The notes: generated by a model not told the origin, from the letters alone. Shown: positions 21,550-34,048, counted from the first letter of the stretch. The stretch is DNA of 64,000 nucleotides from Achatina immaculata (GCA_009760885.1 CM019701.1:32688697-32752696), one strand, 5' to 3'. Translations and numbers: made by a program.

Positions 21550-21800
21550 GTAAAGAAACTGTATGCATGTATACTTGTATGGCAGCAGTTTAAGGATACT
21601 GTATGCATGTGTACTTGTATACTTGTATGGCAGTTTAAGGATACTATATGCACATATACTAGTATGGCTGGTGTAAGGATACTATATGCACATATACTAG
21701 TATGGCTGGTGTAAGGATATTATATGCATATATACTAGTATGGCTGGTGTAAGGATACTATATGCACATATACTGGTATGGCTGATGTAAGGATACTTTT
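21550..21800 (+). repeat. 38-bp minisatellite just after FPGS copy 1
   Basis: AGTATGGCTGGTGTAAGGAT recurs at 21661, 21699 and 21737 (period 38), with earlier diverged units from about 21555. It is probably within the 3' UTR or just downstream. No confident AATAAA was found close to the stop. Confidence 0.85.
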
Positions 21801-22535
21801 TGCCTATATACCTGTTGAAATCAGCAGGAACACAGTCATGACATGAGCCACGATTGCTGTATGACTGTTTCTTGTTTCCTGATTTTCCCAGACTACACCA
21901 TTTGTAGGCTAACACACTCTGTTTTGTGGCAGCCTGGGTGACCTTGTGTTATCAATAATGGGAGCACTTACCTAGGCATCCCTGTCTGAGTGCCTACTGG
22001 AAGAGAGGTACCACTGCTTGCACAAAAATAACATCGCACAGAATTGTTAGACATGTAACCCATGTCACTTTCACAGAGGAACTCCATTCCATGATGGAAA
22101 TAAGCAGTTGTTCACGCACTTGGACAGAAGGCACAGGCGCTGCCCATATCATCTGCCATCTTCAACTGGAAGTCCACATATATACGCACATATGGCTGGT
22201 GATGCAGTATTTGAAAAGTAATCCCGAAGCAAAAAAAGCAAAAATCAGAGACTTTAAAATACTTATCAAAGACAAGAGATAATGAAGACAGCTAGCCCTG
22301 TGCGGAGAAGTGATAGAAAAGAGTGACAGATGAGATAGGAAAAAAGGGGGAACAATCTTGATTACATGCTCACACTTCTCAGAGGAAAGAAAGTTTTAAA
22401 TGTTTAATCATTTTTATTTATAGCTTTTTTTTTTTTCGTCTCTTTGCTTTTGTAGTTTCATATCCAGCCCCCAAACTACCTGTGTTTGTCTTTTAGTTCC
22501 AAGAATGTTTTCACTGCTGAGACTTAACTTTGATA

Positions 22536-23150
22536 TCTTATCTTATATCCTTCCCGTGCCGTTAGACGTCACATAGGACTCGCAATGTAGTTCGCCAATT
22601 TTTCCTGTCTTCGGCGAGTCTTTCATCCTCATCAAAGGATTTTATGCCTGTTAATTTGGCCTCTCTTAATAATGTCCTCTTCAGAGTTTCACGCAGTCTG
22701 CCTCTTTTTCTTTGGCCTGTTGTGTTCTACTTGATAGCTAGTTTTGGGATTCTCTGATCATTTCTTCTCATCAAGTGACCAACATATGTCCATCTCCTTT
22801 TCCTGATCACCCATGAGACTGGTTGTTGTTCAGTCATCTGTCTTATCTCTGCATTGTTCTTGAATTCATTCCACTTGATGCCAAGTATTTTCCTTATGCA
22901 TTTGTTTTCAAAAGAGTCTAATTTCTTGTCTATTTCTTTAGTTGTTTTCCAGCTTTCACATGCATAAATGAGGGTGGATATTACATTTGAATTGAATAGT
23001 CTTAACTTGGTTTTTATGCTTATAATTTTTGAATTCCATATGTTCTCAAGATTCTTGAAGAGTGATGCAGCTTTTGCAATTCTGATCCTAACTTCCTTTC
23101 TAGTATCACCATCCTGGTCTATGTAGCTGCCAAGGTATGCAAATTGATTG
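22536..23150 (-). mobile_element. Retrotransposon RT-C 3' fragment with 9-bp target duplication
   Basis: 615 bp. The minus strand gives a decayed AYLGSYIDQDGDTRKEVRI-like stretch, then YVGHLMRRNDQ and an RKRGRLRET-like segment, and the ATATAAG-type tail. ACTTTGATA flanks it at 22527-22535 and 23151-23159. Confidence 0.88.
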
Positions 23151-24008
23151 ACTTTGATAGCAACAGTGGAAAAGTGTAATGAAAAAATGTTGTGATTGAG
23201 TAGTGTGTTCGTTTATTAAAAAACAAAAACACAGAAGTACTGCCCACATGAGCTATAGAATGAATGAATGAACGCCGGAGTTGAGAAGAAGTTCTAATAA
23301 TTACAGGAAATTACCAAGTGGTGCAAATATCCCTAAAGATTTGTCTCTGAACTCAAAAAAGTAAATCTGTAATGAGTTTGTAGTGTTCCTATTCTGGCTG
23401 CAGTGTGGTGCTAAGTTGTAGAGTGATGGATTTTTTTGTTGTTGTCCTCAGTGTGGTCTTATATATTAAGAGGAATGAATTTTTCATTTTTTTAATGATA
23501 CTTCATTGTATCACATTTGTCTTTTTGTGTTATTTATTATCCATGATATCCTCTAAATTGCTACTATCAATGCAGCATTGCCAGATAGATCTTTTAAAAA
23601 AAATCACATGATGTTCTCAGGCTGCTGTATATAATTGCAGATGTTTTTGTTAGTGATATCATGTGCATGATCATTTATGTGTGCTCATTTTGCTACTACA
23701 AACTCTTTTATGCTTCCTTTGTTACAGTTGCAGCAGCACAAATTTTTAATGTATATAGTTGATGATATTAAAAGTTTTTTTTTTGTGGAAAATTCTTACT
23801 AAAAAGACACGTATATTGGTAAACCAGAACTAATAGTCAGATTAATGGATAACAAGGACAGAGAAATATTTCTTTTTCTTTATTCTTGTTCATCCAATTT
23901 CATTTTGGGTGTGGTCTCGATCTTCATGGTACTTTTTTCAGTTTGAATACGCAGAGAACTTTAGTCCACCTTGTCCTGTAGGCAGATATTCTGTATTCTC
24001 AGGGTTAT

Positions 24009-24884
24009 GAGGGTCATACCGAAAGTCATGAGCAAAAATTTTTTTTAAATCAGAATTTATAGATTGAGAAAATATAAATGTAACACCTTAATCTGCATCC
24101 TTTGCACTTCTTGTAGAGGTCACATGACCACGCTGAGCAGAAACAAAATGGCGGGTGCTGAAGTTTCACTTTGTCAACATGCTGTTATTGAGGTTGTTGT
24201 TAAAGAGTAAATCCCCGCTGCTGAAATTCACCAAATACTTCAGCTTGTTTATGGAGACATGTGTATGGATGTTAACAGTGTTAAGAAGTGGTTGAAACAT
24301 TTCAAAGATGGAAACACAAGCATCCAAGATAAGCCTCGCAGCAGTCATCCTTGAACTACCTCCACTGAATGCAACGTGGAAAGGGTTGCGATGTCATTAA
24401 AGAGGACAGACGTGTCACAGTATCTGAAATCGCTGTAAATCTTGGAATAGGACACAATGCAGTACAGGAAATGATTGAAACCCTATGCTGTAGAAAAGTT
24501 TGTGCCTGCTGGGTCCCACGTTTGTTGACTTAAGATCACAAAGCTGTGAGAAAAACCATCATTTAAGATCATGCTTCCACACCCTGCCTATAGCCCCGAC
24601 CTGGCACTCAGTGATTACAATCTTTTCGGTTTTGTGAAAGAACAAATGCAAGACCATCACTATGATATAGGAGAGAACATCCAGAAAGCAGTGTGTCTGT
24701 GCCTTCAGTCTGCTGGAGCGGAATTCTACTGCGAGAGTATTTTCAAACTTGCAGAGCGATGGGAATAACGTGTGCAGATTATGTTTAAAAGTGAAGAAAA
24801 AGTTAAGGTGATACATTTATATTTTCTCTGTCTATAAATTCTGATTTTAAACAATTTTTTGCTCATGATTCGGTATGAACCTCG
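24009..24884 (+). mobile_element. Non-autonomous mariner with ~80-bp terminal inverted repeats
   Basis: Left arm 24009-24089 and right arm 24805-24884 are inverted copies of about 90% identity, sharing GTCATACCGAA and AGAATTTATAGA. Between them is a broken transposase: KKWLKHFKDGNTSIQDKPRS near the left, PHPAYSPDLALSDYNLFGFV near the right, with stops and the middle (first two catalytic Asp region) absent. An internally deleted mariner. Confidence 0.88.
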
Positions 24885-25194
24885 ATGTTTCCAAGCACAT
24901 CTTTACAGCAGGTTTGATAATGGAATCAATCTACAGTCCACTCCCTTATTGTTCAGAAATAATCACAACATAAACGACGTTGTGTATAAACTAAGCTAAG
25001 TACATGTTGATACTAAAGATTTTACAGGGGAACTTTGATGAAACAGATAATAAAGGCAAGATATGGTTTGTAAAAAAATATGATTTATACGGCACAATAA
25101 AATGTATAGATAATGTTGTCTTGAAATGAGTATGTACCATCAAGTTATGTGTCTTCAGACCCAGTATCTCAGATGCTAACAGTAAGGTAGAAAG

Positions 25195-25400
25195 AAAGTT
25201 GCTGCATCAACAAAGCTCCATCAGATTTGCTGGTCCTTCAAGATTGCCCAAACCATGCAGACCTGAGGCGTGAGACATGGCCAGAAGACACAAGCTTTGG
25301 GGCTCCTATCAGGATCTGGAGAGGACTGCGGGCTTTGCCATGTCAACAGGGATCAAGATCTGATGTGACCAACAACTTCGAACGCAAAAGAAGAGATGTA
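25195..25400 (+). mobile_element. Retrotransposon RT-G C-terminal fragment
   Basis: Reads LVLQDCPNHADLRRETWPED then TSFGAPIRIWRGLRALPCQQ, homologous to the RT-G fragment at 38840-39130. This is the Cys-rich C-terminal region of a non-LTR ORF2, heavily truncated. Confidence 0.7.
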
Positions 25401-25559
25401 CTGGACCACGTGTCATTCCGTTCTTAAACTTTACCAAACATTTCACATGCTTACCAGGCAAATCTTCAACTCTTGCCACATTGTCACAGCAGACTGAACT
25501 TTTGAGGCTTTTGATGTTTTTTTGACATAAGAGAATGCTAGTGCATGTAATTAAACTGA

Positions 25560-26265
25560 TATGCCACATTATCCATTATCCCTTTGCCAGTTCATGATGA
25601 CCTTCATAACTCACGTAGTCAGCTGTGTTTTATATTTGAGATCATCTCACAGAAATAGATGATGGTGAATGATTAGCAAGATAAGATTTGCAAGTAAAAA
25701 GAGGAAATAACGTTGAAGAAAGAGATAATAGTGAGACAACTGTGTCCTTGCAATTGAAACACAAGAACCAGCACAGCACCTTTAACTTGCTTGAAAATAT
25801 CAGTCATGTCTGCAAGATTCCCCTCACAAACAATAGAAGAAACCAAAAAGATTGTTTTTTTATTTTCTTATTAATTCCCGCTCCATGTGTTTTATCTGTA
25901 TGGTTATGCAATATTTTATCTACAGTGCACATTCCCTGCGTGCTGACTCAAAGTCTGTGATTTTTACCAAAACAAATTGCTTAATAAAACAAGTCATTTT
26001 ATCAGACAGTTGAGGCATGTCTGTTGTTTGATTGGAGTCCGGAATCTGTGTATATTGTGTGAATCCGTTTATACGAATGAGACTCCAAACACAAACAGCA
26101 AATCAAGGGGTGTAACCACTGAAAATATACAATAAAAACAACGTCGATGGCGAGTCTGGAAGTCTTTTCAATGATTACATCCCTTGATTTGCTGATTTAC
26201 TCGCTGTTGCACGAGTATTTCCTGTATGTAAATAAATCATTTTACGGGTTGCATATTTGAATCTT
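25560..26265. other. Intergenic, no gene recognised
   Basis: AT-rich. AATCAAGGG(A/G)TGTAA-like sequence at 26101 recurs in inverse at about 26175-26190 (TTACATCCCTTGATTTGCTG), an inverted repeat of ~20 bp that may be the termini of a small element. Confidence 0.5.
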
Positions 26266-26269
26266 GAGG

Positions 26270-26500
26270 TGCCAAAGACAAGTGAGAATTCCGCAAGAGT
26301 TTCCTACAAACCATCGTCTTTTTTCCCCGCTCTTGCCCAGATGAGCCCTCTGTTACTCATCGTCCTCTCCGTTGTTCTTCCCCGTCTCTCCTTTGGTCTG
26401 ACCTTTTTCTTTTTTTCCTATTTCCCTGTGGGGTCCATCTCAGCGCTGTTTTTGGTCATGAGTTACCAGTCATTTGAAGCACATGCTCCATTGTTTCCTC
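26270..26500 (-). mobile_element. Retrotransposon RT-D fragment (copy 1)
   Basis: In minus-strand sense this matches the RT-D copy at 27545-27960 (WLxxVLxM, KRKGRPK(E/G)TxxRT region). No intact frame. Confidence 0.65.
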
Positions 26501-26900
26501 AATAATCGAAGTCAGTGTAAACAGCTCGTATTCCAGCACACAACTGGGATTTGCTTCCACTTCCTCTGAGGTCATGTAATTCACTGTGACGGGCGTTGTA
26601 TGTGCTTTTCAGGAAGGTTCAGAGTTCAAACTCTGGCTTCACTGTGTTCAGGACAACCGCATATATGCCCCGCAGCCAGCACCCATCCAAGATCAGGAGT
26701 GTTCCTCGCGCAGATTCTTCGATTAGCTGCTTGAAAGATCGATATATGTCTTGTTTGTCTACACTGATGTTTCCTAGTAGCCGTTGCTGCGAGCTGATCA
26801 GTTTTTTTCGTTGCCAGCAACGCGGGAGTGGCCCCGGGCAGGATGTGATGCTTTCTCCCAGTCTGTGAACACACGCGCACGCAGGATTTACTTTCATTTG

Positions 26901-27425
26901 ATACTTTGTGAGGGGACACTGTTGATAGTTTGGTTCTGTCATACTTTGTGAGGACACTGTTGATAGTTTGGTTCTGTCATACTTTGTGAGGACACTGTTG
27001 ATAGTTTGGTTCTGTCATACTTTGTGAGGACACTGTTGATAGTTTGGTTCTGTCATACTTTGTGAGGACTGTTAATAGTTTGGTTCTGTCATACTTTGTG
27101 AGGACACTGTTAATAGTTTGGTTCTGTCATACTTTGTGAGGACACTGTTAATAGTTTGGTTCTGTCATACTTTGTGAGGACTGTTAATAGTTTGGTTCTG
27201 TCATACTTTGTGAGGACACTGTTAATAGTTTGGTTCTATCATACTTTGTGAGGACACTGTTAATAGTTTGTTTCTGTCATACTTTGTGAGGACACTGTTA
27301 ATAGTTTAGTTCTGTCATATTATGTGAGGACACTGTTAATAGTTTGGTTCTGTCATACTTTGTGAGAACACTGTTAATAGTTTGTTTCTGTCATACTCTG
27401 AGATGACACTGTTGATAGTTTGGTT
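26901..27425 (+). repeat. 38-bp minisatellite (~14 units)
   Basis: Units of ATACTTTGTGAGGACACTGT followed by TGATAGTTTGGTTCTGTC, starting at 26901 (40 bp), 26941, 26979 and so on. Two 36-bp variants lack an AC dinucleotide. The first units have TTGATAG and later ones TTAATAG, so the variant changes direction along the array. It is bounded by two copies of a TTCAAACTCxGGCTTCA motif at 26631 and 27424. Confidence 0.95.
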
Positions 27426-27496
27426 CAAACTCCGGCTTCATTGCATTCGGAACAACCCCAAATATGCTTCGCCGCATGCCGCAGCATCCATCCAAT

Positions 27497-27521
27497 AGTA
27501 TGTTTGCTAATCTCTCTCTCT

Positions 27522-27560
<39 letters not shown>
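27497..27560 (+). repeat. (CT)n microsatellite
   Basis: Long TCTC run with minor interruptions, lying in the tail region of RT-D. Confidence 0.9.
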
Positions 27561-27566
<6 letters not shown>

Positions 27567-27960
27567 TGAACATTAAGGGCACATGAGGCTCCCGCAAAGG
27601 TTTTCCACAAACGCCAGTCCTTTGCCTTTTTTCCAGCTCTTGCCAAAATGAGCCCTTTATTGCTCAACATCCTTTCTGTTCTTCTACATGTCTCCTTTGG
27701 TCTACCCTTACTTATGTTCCCCTGTGGTGTCCATCTTAGTGCTATTTTTGGTAGTGAGTCGCCAATCATCCGGAGCACATGTCCCAACCATGGCCAGCGT
27801 CTTTCCTCAATAATTGCTGTCATTGGCTTCATCTGTATTTCTGCCAACAAGATGTTATTTCTTATGGTGTTTGAGCAAAATATTCTAATTCTTCGTAAAC
27901 ATTTAGTCTGGCTAAACATGAACCTTCCGGATCATACTCATACTATGTTTGCTAATAGTT
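27545..27960 (-). mobile_element. Retrotransposon RT-D 3' fragment (copy 2)
   Basis: The minus strand reads MKPMTAIIEERRWPWLGHVL then RMIGDSLPKIALRWTPQGN, then KGRPKETCRRTERML. This is a widespread C-terminal signature of animal non-LTR ORF2 proteins (WLGHVLRM...ALRWTPQG). 5' truncated. Confidence 0.85.
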
Positions 27961-28479
27961 CCTGTCAGATGCTGGTTGTTTACCATGCGTTTTCTGCCAT
28001 ACACTTCGGATGTCCTTGAGAGAATTATCGTTGTCTGTCATTGCAATGTTATCATATTTCCTCAGAACTTATTTATTATCAGTCTTCATTGTCCTGCATT
28101 AAACTCCATGTTCTGACCAGCGGGTACTGTTTACCTGGTTCTGAGTGTCCTGCATGGAGGGTATCCCTGTACTTGTCGCACGCATGGCAACAACCAAAGG
28201 ACTTCACTTAATACCTTTTTTCTATACTATTAGATGGCACAGAATTAAGGATCACTTACACAGGCACACTCAGTGCAGCCAGAGGACTCATGTATACAGG
28301 GAAACTGTCTTACAGGGTCACTACTTCTTCTTGATTCCTACTGTAGTTATTGAGTCCATTCTCGCTGTTTATTTCGCAAAAAAAAAAAAACTTATAATAA
28401 ATGCCTCGCACAGGCTCGCACTGTCCCACCGTGACTGTTCCTGAACGAGACAGTCTGGCTTTGGGTGTGCTGTGATTCT

Positions 28480-29690
28480 GACCAGTTCTAAGTTTGAAGA
28501 CTTTAAGGTTAATGATCTGGATCATCATCATTGCACTCCGGACATGTCCATATGTGGTCAGATCCCCCCCCCCCCTCCACACATACCCATTAGCGTCCTG
28601 CTGTAATAGTGCCTGTCCTGTGTTGGTTGACAAGCTGACTCATATGTCCAGTATTCCTCTCGTTTCTGGCCGTGCTGATCTGTATCCCCAGCTCTCTCTC
28701 TCTGTCTCTGTCTGAGTAGCGATGTAGATTCACTGTCCTCGAAGTCCTCCACGCCGCCTATCTCTCTGAGCGGGTTAATTAACAAGATCAGTTCGATCCA
28801 ATGTCCGGGAACATAGATGAAGGTGACTGCAAATCGTTGATTTCTGCGATGACTCGAGCCACTGCCTGCGTACACTCATTGAAACACTTAGTATACAGAC
28901 ACGGGTGCAGTCTTGTGACTCCAGCCATACGAATGCCTTCGTTACTGCCATCATCTCCATCTTCATACTGCTTGTGGTCATATCGAAGGCTTCCTGGATT
29001 GCTGTGCCTGTTGAGGTTGCTGTGAATGCCCATGCACTCCTTTGATGTCGTACACTCCGTAAATCACGACATCTGCCTCGTTAGAGTTTTCACTGATGAT
29101 GGCGTTGAGCTCAGCATTCACAGCAGGTGGATTCTGCACCCTGCTTCTCTTGTCAATCGTGACAATGCAAGAGAAGGCGTCACTGAACGCTGGAAGCACA
29201 GGTACCCGTTCCTCGCCGGGGTTGATGTGGGGTTCACAGACCTGCTTGATGACATCTGCACGGCCCATCCATGATTTGGCCCTCTTCAACCTGTCACCTT
29301 TTCTTTGAGGAGTTCTTTGGGGGTATCTCATCGCTACACAAGAAGTAGCTCTCGTACACCCCATGATAATTCGCATGACTTCATTTTGCACCTTTTCGAG
29401 TTTTTCGATCTGAACAGGGCTGACAGTGAGGATAGGCAGGTCGTACTCGATGGGTGCAAGGACTAGCACCTGGTACAGAAGTAATAGTAGCCTCTGCTGA
29501 GTGTTGGCAGCTGCCATGACCTTCATAGCTGAGAGACCTTTGCGAGCTTTTGTCATCACGCGATCAACACGTTCATTGAAACATAGACTACCATCAAACT
29601 TCACACCCAAGTATGTCATGAAATTAGTTCTGGTCATACTTGCTTGAACACTCTGATGTTCTGTAAACAATCTGCACTTCAAAGCTACAC
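28480..29690 (-). mobile_element. Non-LTR retrotransposon RT-E with RNase H domain, degraded
   Basis: The minus strand reads TYLGVKFDGSLCFNERVDRV and a thumb-domain stretch with VQIEKLEKVQNEVMRIIMGC. After a frameshift near 29025 it reads RNase H-like sequence (EMMAVTKAFVWLESQDCTRV, ILS-S motif), then FIYVPGH and a TCPEC Cys motif near 28540. RT followed by RNase H suggests an I-like group, which is an inference. At least two frameshifts; inactive. Confidence 0.8.
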
Positions 29691-29791
29691 GTGATCGATG
29701 TGGTGTAAGATAGAGATGGAAGAACTACCAATACAAAGTCGAAATGCACGCTCGGAAACTGACAAGACGATGTGAAGAGAAACTCGGGTAG

Positions 29792-29974
29792 ATCAGCGAT
29801 TCTCAAAGTGGGTGTACTGTCCCACATGGTGTAGTGAAAAGTTCAGGGGGTGAAGGAGGAGTGAATGAAGCCTCACAAGAATTTTTTTTACTTGGAGGGG
29901 TGGAGGTTTACTTTATCGATGTGGTCTGGAACGCAAGAAGGCAGCAGCGGGAAAACATTTTAGAACCGCTGCGC
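29792..29974. mobile_element. Candidate hAT-like MITE
   Basis: Begins CAGCGATTCTCAAAGTGGG and ends TTTTAGAACCGCTG, an imperfect terminal inverted repeat of the CAGxGxTTCTCAA type seen in hAT elements. About 183 bp, no coding. The 8-bp target duplication is not clear. Confidence 0.45.
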
Positions 29975-30666
29975 TGTAGACGATGGTCGCGAAAAACGAG
30001 GAATGCCAAACAAAACAAAACAAAAAAAAATGGCTAAGCTTGAGGAGCACAACACTGGCCTGGTAGGAAATAACTAAGGGAGGACGCTACGATAAACACA
30101 GAGATCATGTGCCGGTTCTGTTATCTTTCGTGATATTGAGCAGAAGCTCAAGGTATTTGACATGACAGGGAGTTGGTTAGGTGGCTTTTGATACACTCCC
30201 CTACATTTAACCTGCGTTTCGTGCGCGTATTTTTAGATGCGGGTGGTAGAGAATACAAATAGTTACAGAAGATCAAGGTTCAGGGGTCATTAACGTTTAG
30301 AAGGGGTTTGTCTTGTAAACAAACAATTAACCCTCCACCGATTTGGGTGTCATTTAGAAAAGCGAAATTGTTCTTGTTTCGAACCAGCTGATAGACAACA
30401 TTCCATGCGATGTTTCTCAAACTAAATGAAGCTGAAGATTAGCAGCTGTTTGTTTGTTTGTTTGTGTGTTTGTTTGTTTGTTTAAATAGCAAACTCACTA
30501 CATTTTTTTAAAATGATGAGAAATGTGTTTTAGACGAGCAAACACAGAACGACCTACAGTCCAAAGAACATTGTGAAAAATGTATAAGAACGTGCTTTTA
30601 AAATTATCAACTGATAAGTAAAAACTGCGCGCTTTGAACTGCTTTTTTTTTTTTTAAATTTACTGG

Positions 30667-31248
30667 CAGTCCCCGAATTACGAACATCCGACTTACGCAC
30701 AACCCGTGCTTAGGAACGGACCCCATCACCTCCCCTTTTTTTCCCACATCCATAAAGTCTTACATATTAACAAATTCGAGTTAACCACATACAATGATTC
30801 GTAATAACAAACGGGCACTACTTTGCTTCGCGCATCAAAACACTGAACGTCTGCAGCGGTTTGTTGATTTCTTTAGCATATTTTTAACGCATAGAAAGGT
30901 ACATTATATAATATGCCTATAAGTAAAAGGAAGAATTCCCCTTTCCATGCCCTTAAGGCATATTGGAGATACGGCACTAGGCCAGTTTTTCCAAGACCAT
31001 CGGCACATGAAAGTGTGATGTGGACAGTATCACGCCTGGCCCCTTTAACCTTCCCAGATTTCTCTGGTACCCATTTTTAGAGGATGGGCGGACCCCGGGG
31101 CTGTTTTTCGGTGAGTACCAGAAAAATATGCTAGGCCTATGTACTGCATATTTGACGTTAGATACAAACTGTATCTAAATGCTCTATACATACAGATTCT
31201 ACCTACAAACGGACTTAGGAACGAAACTCTTTCATAACTTGAGGACTG
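30667..31248. mobile_element. Candidate pogo-like non-autonomous DNA element with SINE inside
   Basis: The left end CAGTCCCCGAATTACGAAC and the reverse complement of the right end, CAGTCCTCAAGTTATGAA, are inverted repeats. Both are followed inward by copies of a CTTAGGAACG-type motif, as in pogo/Tigger-like termini. A SINE-like family 1 copy occupies 30945-31130. Confidence 0.5.
30945..31130 (+). repeat. SINE-like repeat, family 1 copy
   Basis: Related to 9880-10040. It shares CTTAAGGCATATTGGAGATAC near the start and GAGTACCAGAAAAATA near the end. Confidence 0.6.
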
Positions 31249-31279
31249 CTTGGATATATTTACATATTTAGCCTCCTTT

Positions 31280-31625
31280 TGCCGATGTGTAAGACGCTGT
31301 CTGATGAGGCAGTCAGCGACCCATAGCTGATATGCTAGCGTCAGGGTTAGCGAACTATAGCTGACCAAGACCCTGCCCCACCTCTCCGTGGTACCCCCAG
31401 TAACAGGCCTATCCTGGCTAACGGGGCAAGGATCGCCATAGTCCAGACGGTGGTGGAGTCTGCTAAAGAAGCATTGCACACCCCCTGGTTTTTAGCTGTA
31501 CTCTGCGACTGAAAAAGTGGCCGCTATAACCCTCTACCACCCCGATACGATGATGTGCCTACATCTCCACAGCATTGGCTTCAAAGAACACCAGCTCTCA
31601 GTTACAGGGAGTTCGTACAAGTACA
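31280..31625 (+). repeat. SINE-like repeat, family 2, copy 2
   Basis: Closest to 42110-42470: shared GCGTCAGGGTTAGCGAAC, AGCTGACCAAGACC and GTGGAGTCTGCTAA(A/G)GAAGC. Ends in an (ACAAGT)-type tail. Confidence 0.8.
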
Positions 31626-31876
31626 AGTGAGTATCATTTCCGAGAAGCAAACGTAAGATAAAGAAAAAATCTATTCATTTTTGCCACATCTCACTGTTTG
31701 ATTATAAGCTGCAATGTTATACTGTCGGCCCTGATGTTTAACGCTTTTGGGAGTATCGGAAAGAGCTAGACACATCACAGTTAAAAATGTTTTGAACTCT
31801 CCAGGGATCACTAGACACGTTCTATAAAGAACATTATAAACGTTTATGTAACTAAATATATAACTATGCACAAGCC

Positions 31877-32098
31877 CACGCATTAAACGTCATGATAATT
31901 TAGAGAAGATCTTCTTGGAAAGTTACATAATAGGAAAAAGAAAGAGAGGAAGACCAAGGCGAAGATGGCTGCAAGACATAGTTGATAATCTGCAAATGGA
32001 TGCATTAGCAGCAGGGCATCTTGCTTACAACTGAGAGGCCTACAGAAGAGTTGTTATGGAGGCAAAGTTCCGCAAGGGACATGGAAATGACTGACTGA
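31877..32098 (+). mobile_element. Retrotransposon RT-A 3' end with 8-bp target duplication
   Basis: Carries the RT-A tail from ATTAAACGTCATGATAATTT through the basic region to GGACATGGAAATGACTGACTGA. CACAAGCC flanks it at 31869-31876 and 32099-32106. Confidence 0.85.
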
Positions 32099-32284
32099 CA
32101 CAAGCCTACTACAGTAAAACTGTGATATAAATTTTAATGACAAAGCAACTTTATTAGTTTAAAAAAGATAATACGTGTTCTGCTATCACCAAGTGACAGT
32201 TTTTTTTTTAAGAAACAGGTTTTGTCATCCAACCTGTTTCTCATCTCTTTAACTACACCATTGTCGGGAATTCTTTGAAGGAGG

Positions 32285-32585
32285 ACAAAAAATGTAAACG
32301 GAAGATGTCTTGTAGACATATGCTTGACATGGAACTTCAAGTGATGTGAATGGAAGAAGTCTTGTCGACATACGCTTGACATGGAACTACAAGTGATGTG
32401 AATGGAAGAAGTCATGTCGACGTACGCTTGACGTGGAAGAACATCTTCTTGACATAGAGGCGACAAGTGATGTGAATGGAAGAACATCCTCTTGACATAG
32501 AAGCGACAAGTGATGTGGATGGAAGAACATCCTCTTGACACAGAAGCGACAAATGATGTAAATGGAGGAACATACACTAATCATG
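32285..32585 (+). repeat. Minisatellite with ~43- and ~56-bp units
   Basis: Units built on CTTGACATAGAAGCGACAAG followed by TGATGTGAATGGAAGAA. The right half has a ~43-bp period and the left half longer units with CTTGTCGACATACGCTTGAC. Confidence 0.8.
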
Positions 32586-32714
32586 AAACTGACAGATTCT
32601 AAGAATGAACGTAACTTTCTTTGCACTGCAGTTTATCATTCTGTTATCATATGACTTTTTTTATCTATTATCTTCAAAATCTTTCGATCGTGTTGTCAAT
32701 AAAAGTACAAAATT

Positions 32715-33090
32715 CACTCCTGTCTTCATTCAATCAAAATACACCAGAAAGTCACCACTGTCTTCATTTTCAATCATAATACGGAAACTCATTCCAGTTT
32801 TCATCCAAATGGTCAAGATACAACAGGCAATCATTCATTGATCAAAATACGGAAACTCACTCCTGCCTTCATTCATTCAATCAGAATACAGCAGACACTC
32901 ACTCCTGCCTTCATTCACTCAGTCAAAATACAGCATACACTCACTCCTTCCTTCATTCATTCAAATACAGCAGACACTCACTCCTGCCTTCATTCATTCA
33001 ATCAAAGTACAGTAGACACTTGTGTCTTCATTCATTCATCATTCAATCAAAATACAGCAGACACCCATACCCGCCTTCATTCATTCAGTC
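32715..33090 (+). repeat. ~41-bp minisatellite
   Basis: Diverged tandem units of ATTCATTCAATCAAAATACA followed by GCAGACACTCACTCCTGCCTT. Confidence 0.8.
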
Positions 33091-33344
33091 ATAATACAGA
33101 CTTGATTTCCTCTATAAACCACATTTCTGCTTGTCTGAGAAATTCAGGCCCCGGTAAGAACACGAACCACGTGACAAGATCGACCACGCGTTCTCTACAG
33201 GCGACTTATTGATTTTAGCTCCAGCCGATTTCAAACAGACCGGAAGTGTTGTCTCTTTTAATGCTAATACATAACGTTTTCTGGGAGTGTTTTGATGAAG
33301 TACAGACTCAAAATGTCAAGGAAATGGAGAAGTGGTGATATAAA

Positions 33345-34048
33345 TAAAGTGTAATATTTGTCTGTGAAGAAAACTAAATTGATGACAACTGACAAAGCAA
33401 ATAAGCCTGCTGAAATATACATCAATAAGGAAAAATTGGACGAGGTGGAGAGTTTTGAATATCTTGGATCACAGCTAACTAATAATGGAGATACAATGAG
33501 GGAATTTAAAAGGAGGACGTCTGTCGCTCTTCAGAAAGTAAAAAACAAAAAAAAACTAAAGAAGCTGTGGAGAGGAACAGACAGAACTTCAAAAATAAGA
33601 TTTTTAGGGGCATGCATCTTTCCCATCGCAAACATATGCCTGTGAGACCTGGACAGTAAACAAATTAGCTAAGAAACACATAAATGCATTTTGAATGTAA
33701 ATCCTACAGAAGAGTTCTTCAGATATCATGGACACAAAAAAAGAGTAAATATATCCATAATACAAGAACATAGTATTGAAGAAGGTTGACTAGCAAAGAC
33801 GATTAAACAGAGAAAACTTAAATATTTTGGACACATTAAACGTCATGAAAGTTTAGAGAAGACGGTCTTGTAAGGATACATAATAGGAAAAAGAAAGAGA
33901 GGAAGACCAAGGCGAAGGTGGGTGAAAAACATCGTTGGTAATATGCATATGGATGCATCAGCAGCAGGGCATTTTGGTTACAACCGAGAGGCCTATAGGA
34001 GAGCTATTAGGGAGGCAAAGTTCCGCAAGGAACATGCAAATGACTGAT
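33345..34048 (+). mobile_element. Retrotransposon RT-A, 3' ~700 bp
   Basis: Reads TKLMTTDKANKPAEIYINKE, then SFEYLGSQLTNNGDTMREFK and LWRGTDRTSKIRFLGACIFP, then frameshifts. Its tail encodes AREAKFRKEHAND-like residues and ends in (TGAT/TGAC)n. Stops and shifts make it inactive. Confidence 0.88.

Noticed and set aside
26901..27425. Possible CRISPR-like array
   Set aside because: Repeats are contiguous with no unique spacers and the genome is clearly animal; it is a minisatellite.
26628..27500. TTCAAACTC motifs considered as tRNA genes (B-box-like)
   Set aside because: No acceptor stem, A box or cloverleaf around them; they are repeat-family edges.
29834..30037. 67-codon ORF near 29.9 kb
   Set aside because: Lies mostly within the candidate hAT-like MITE; no protein similarity.
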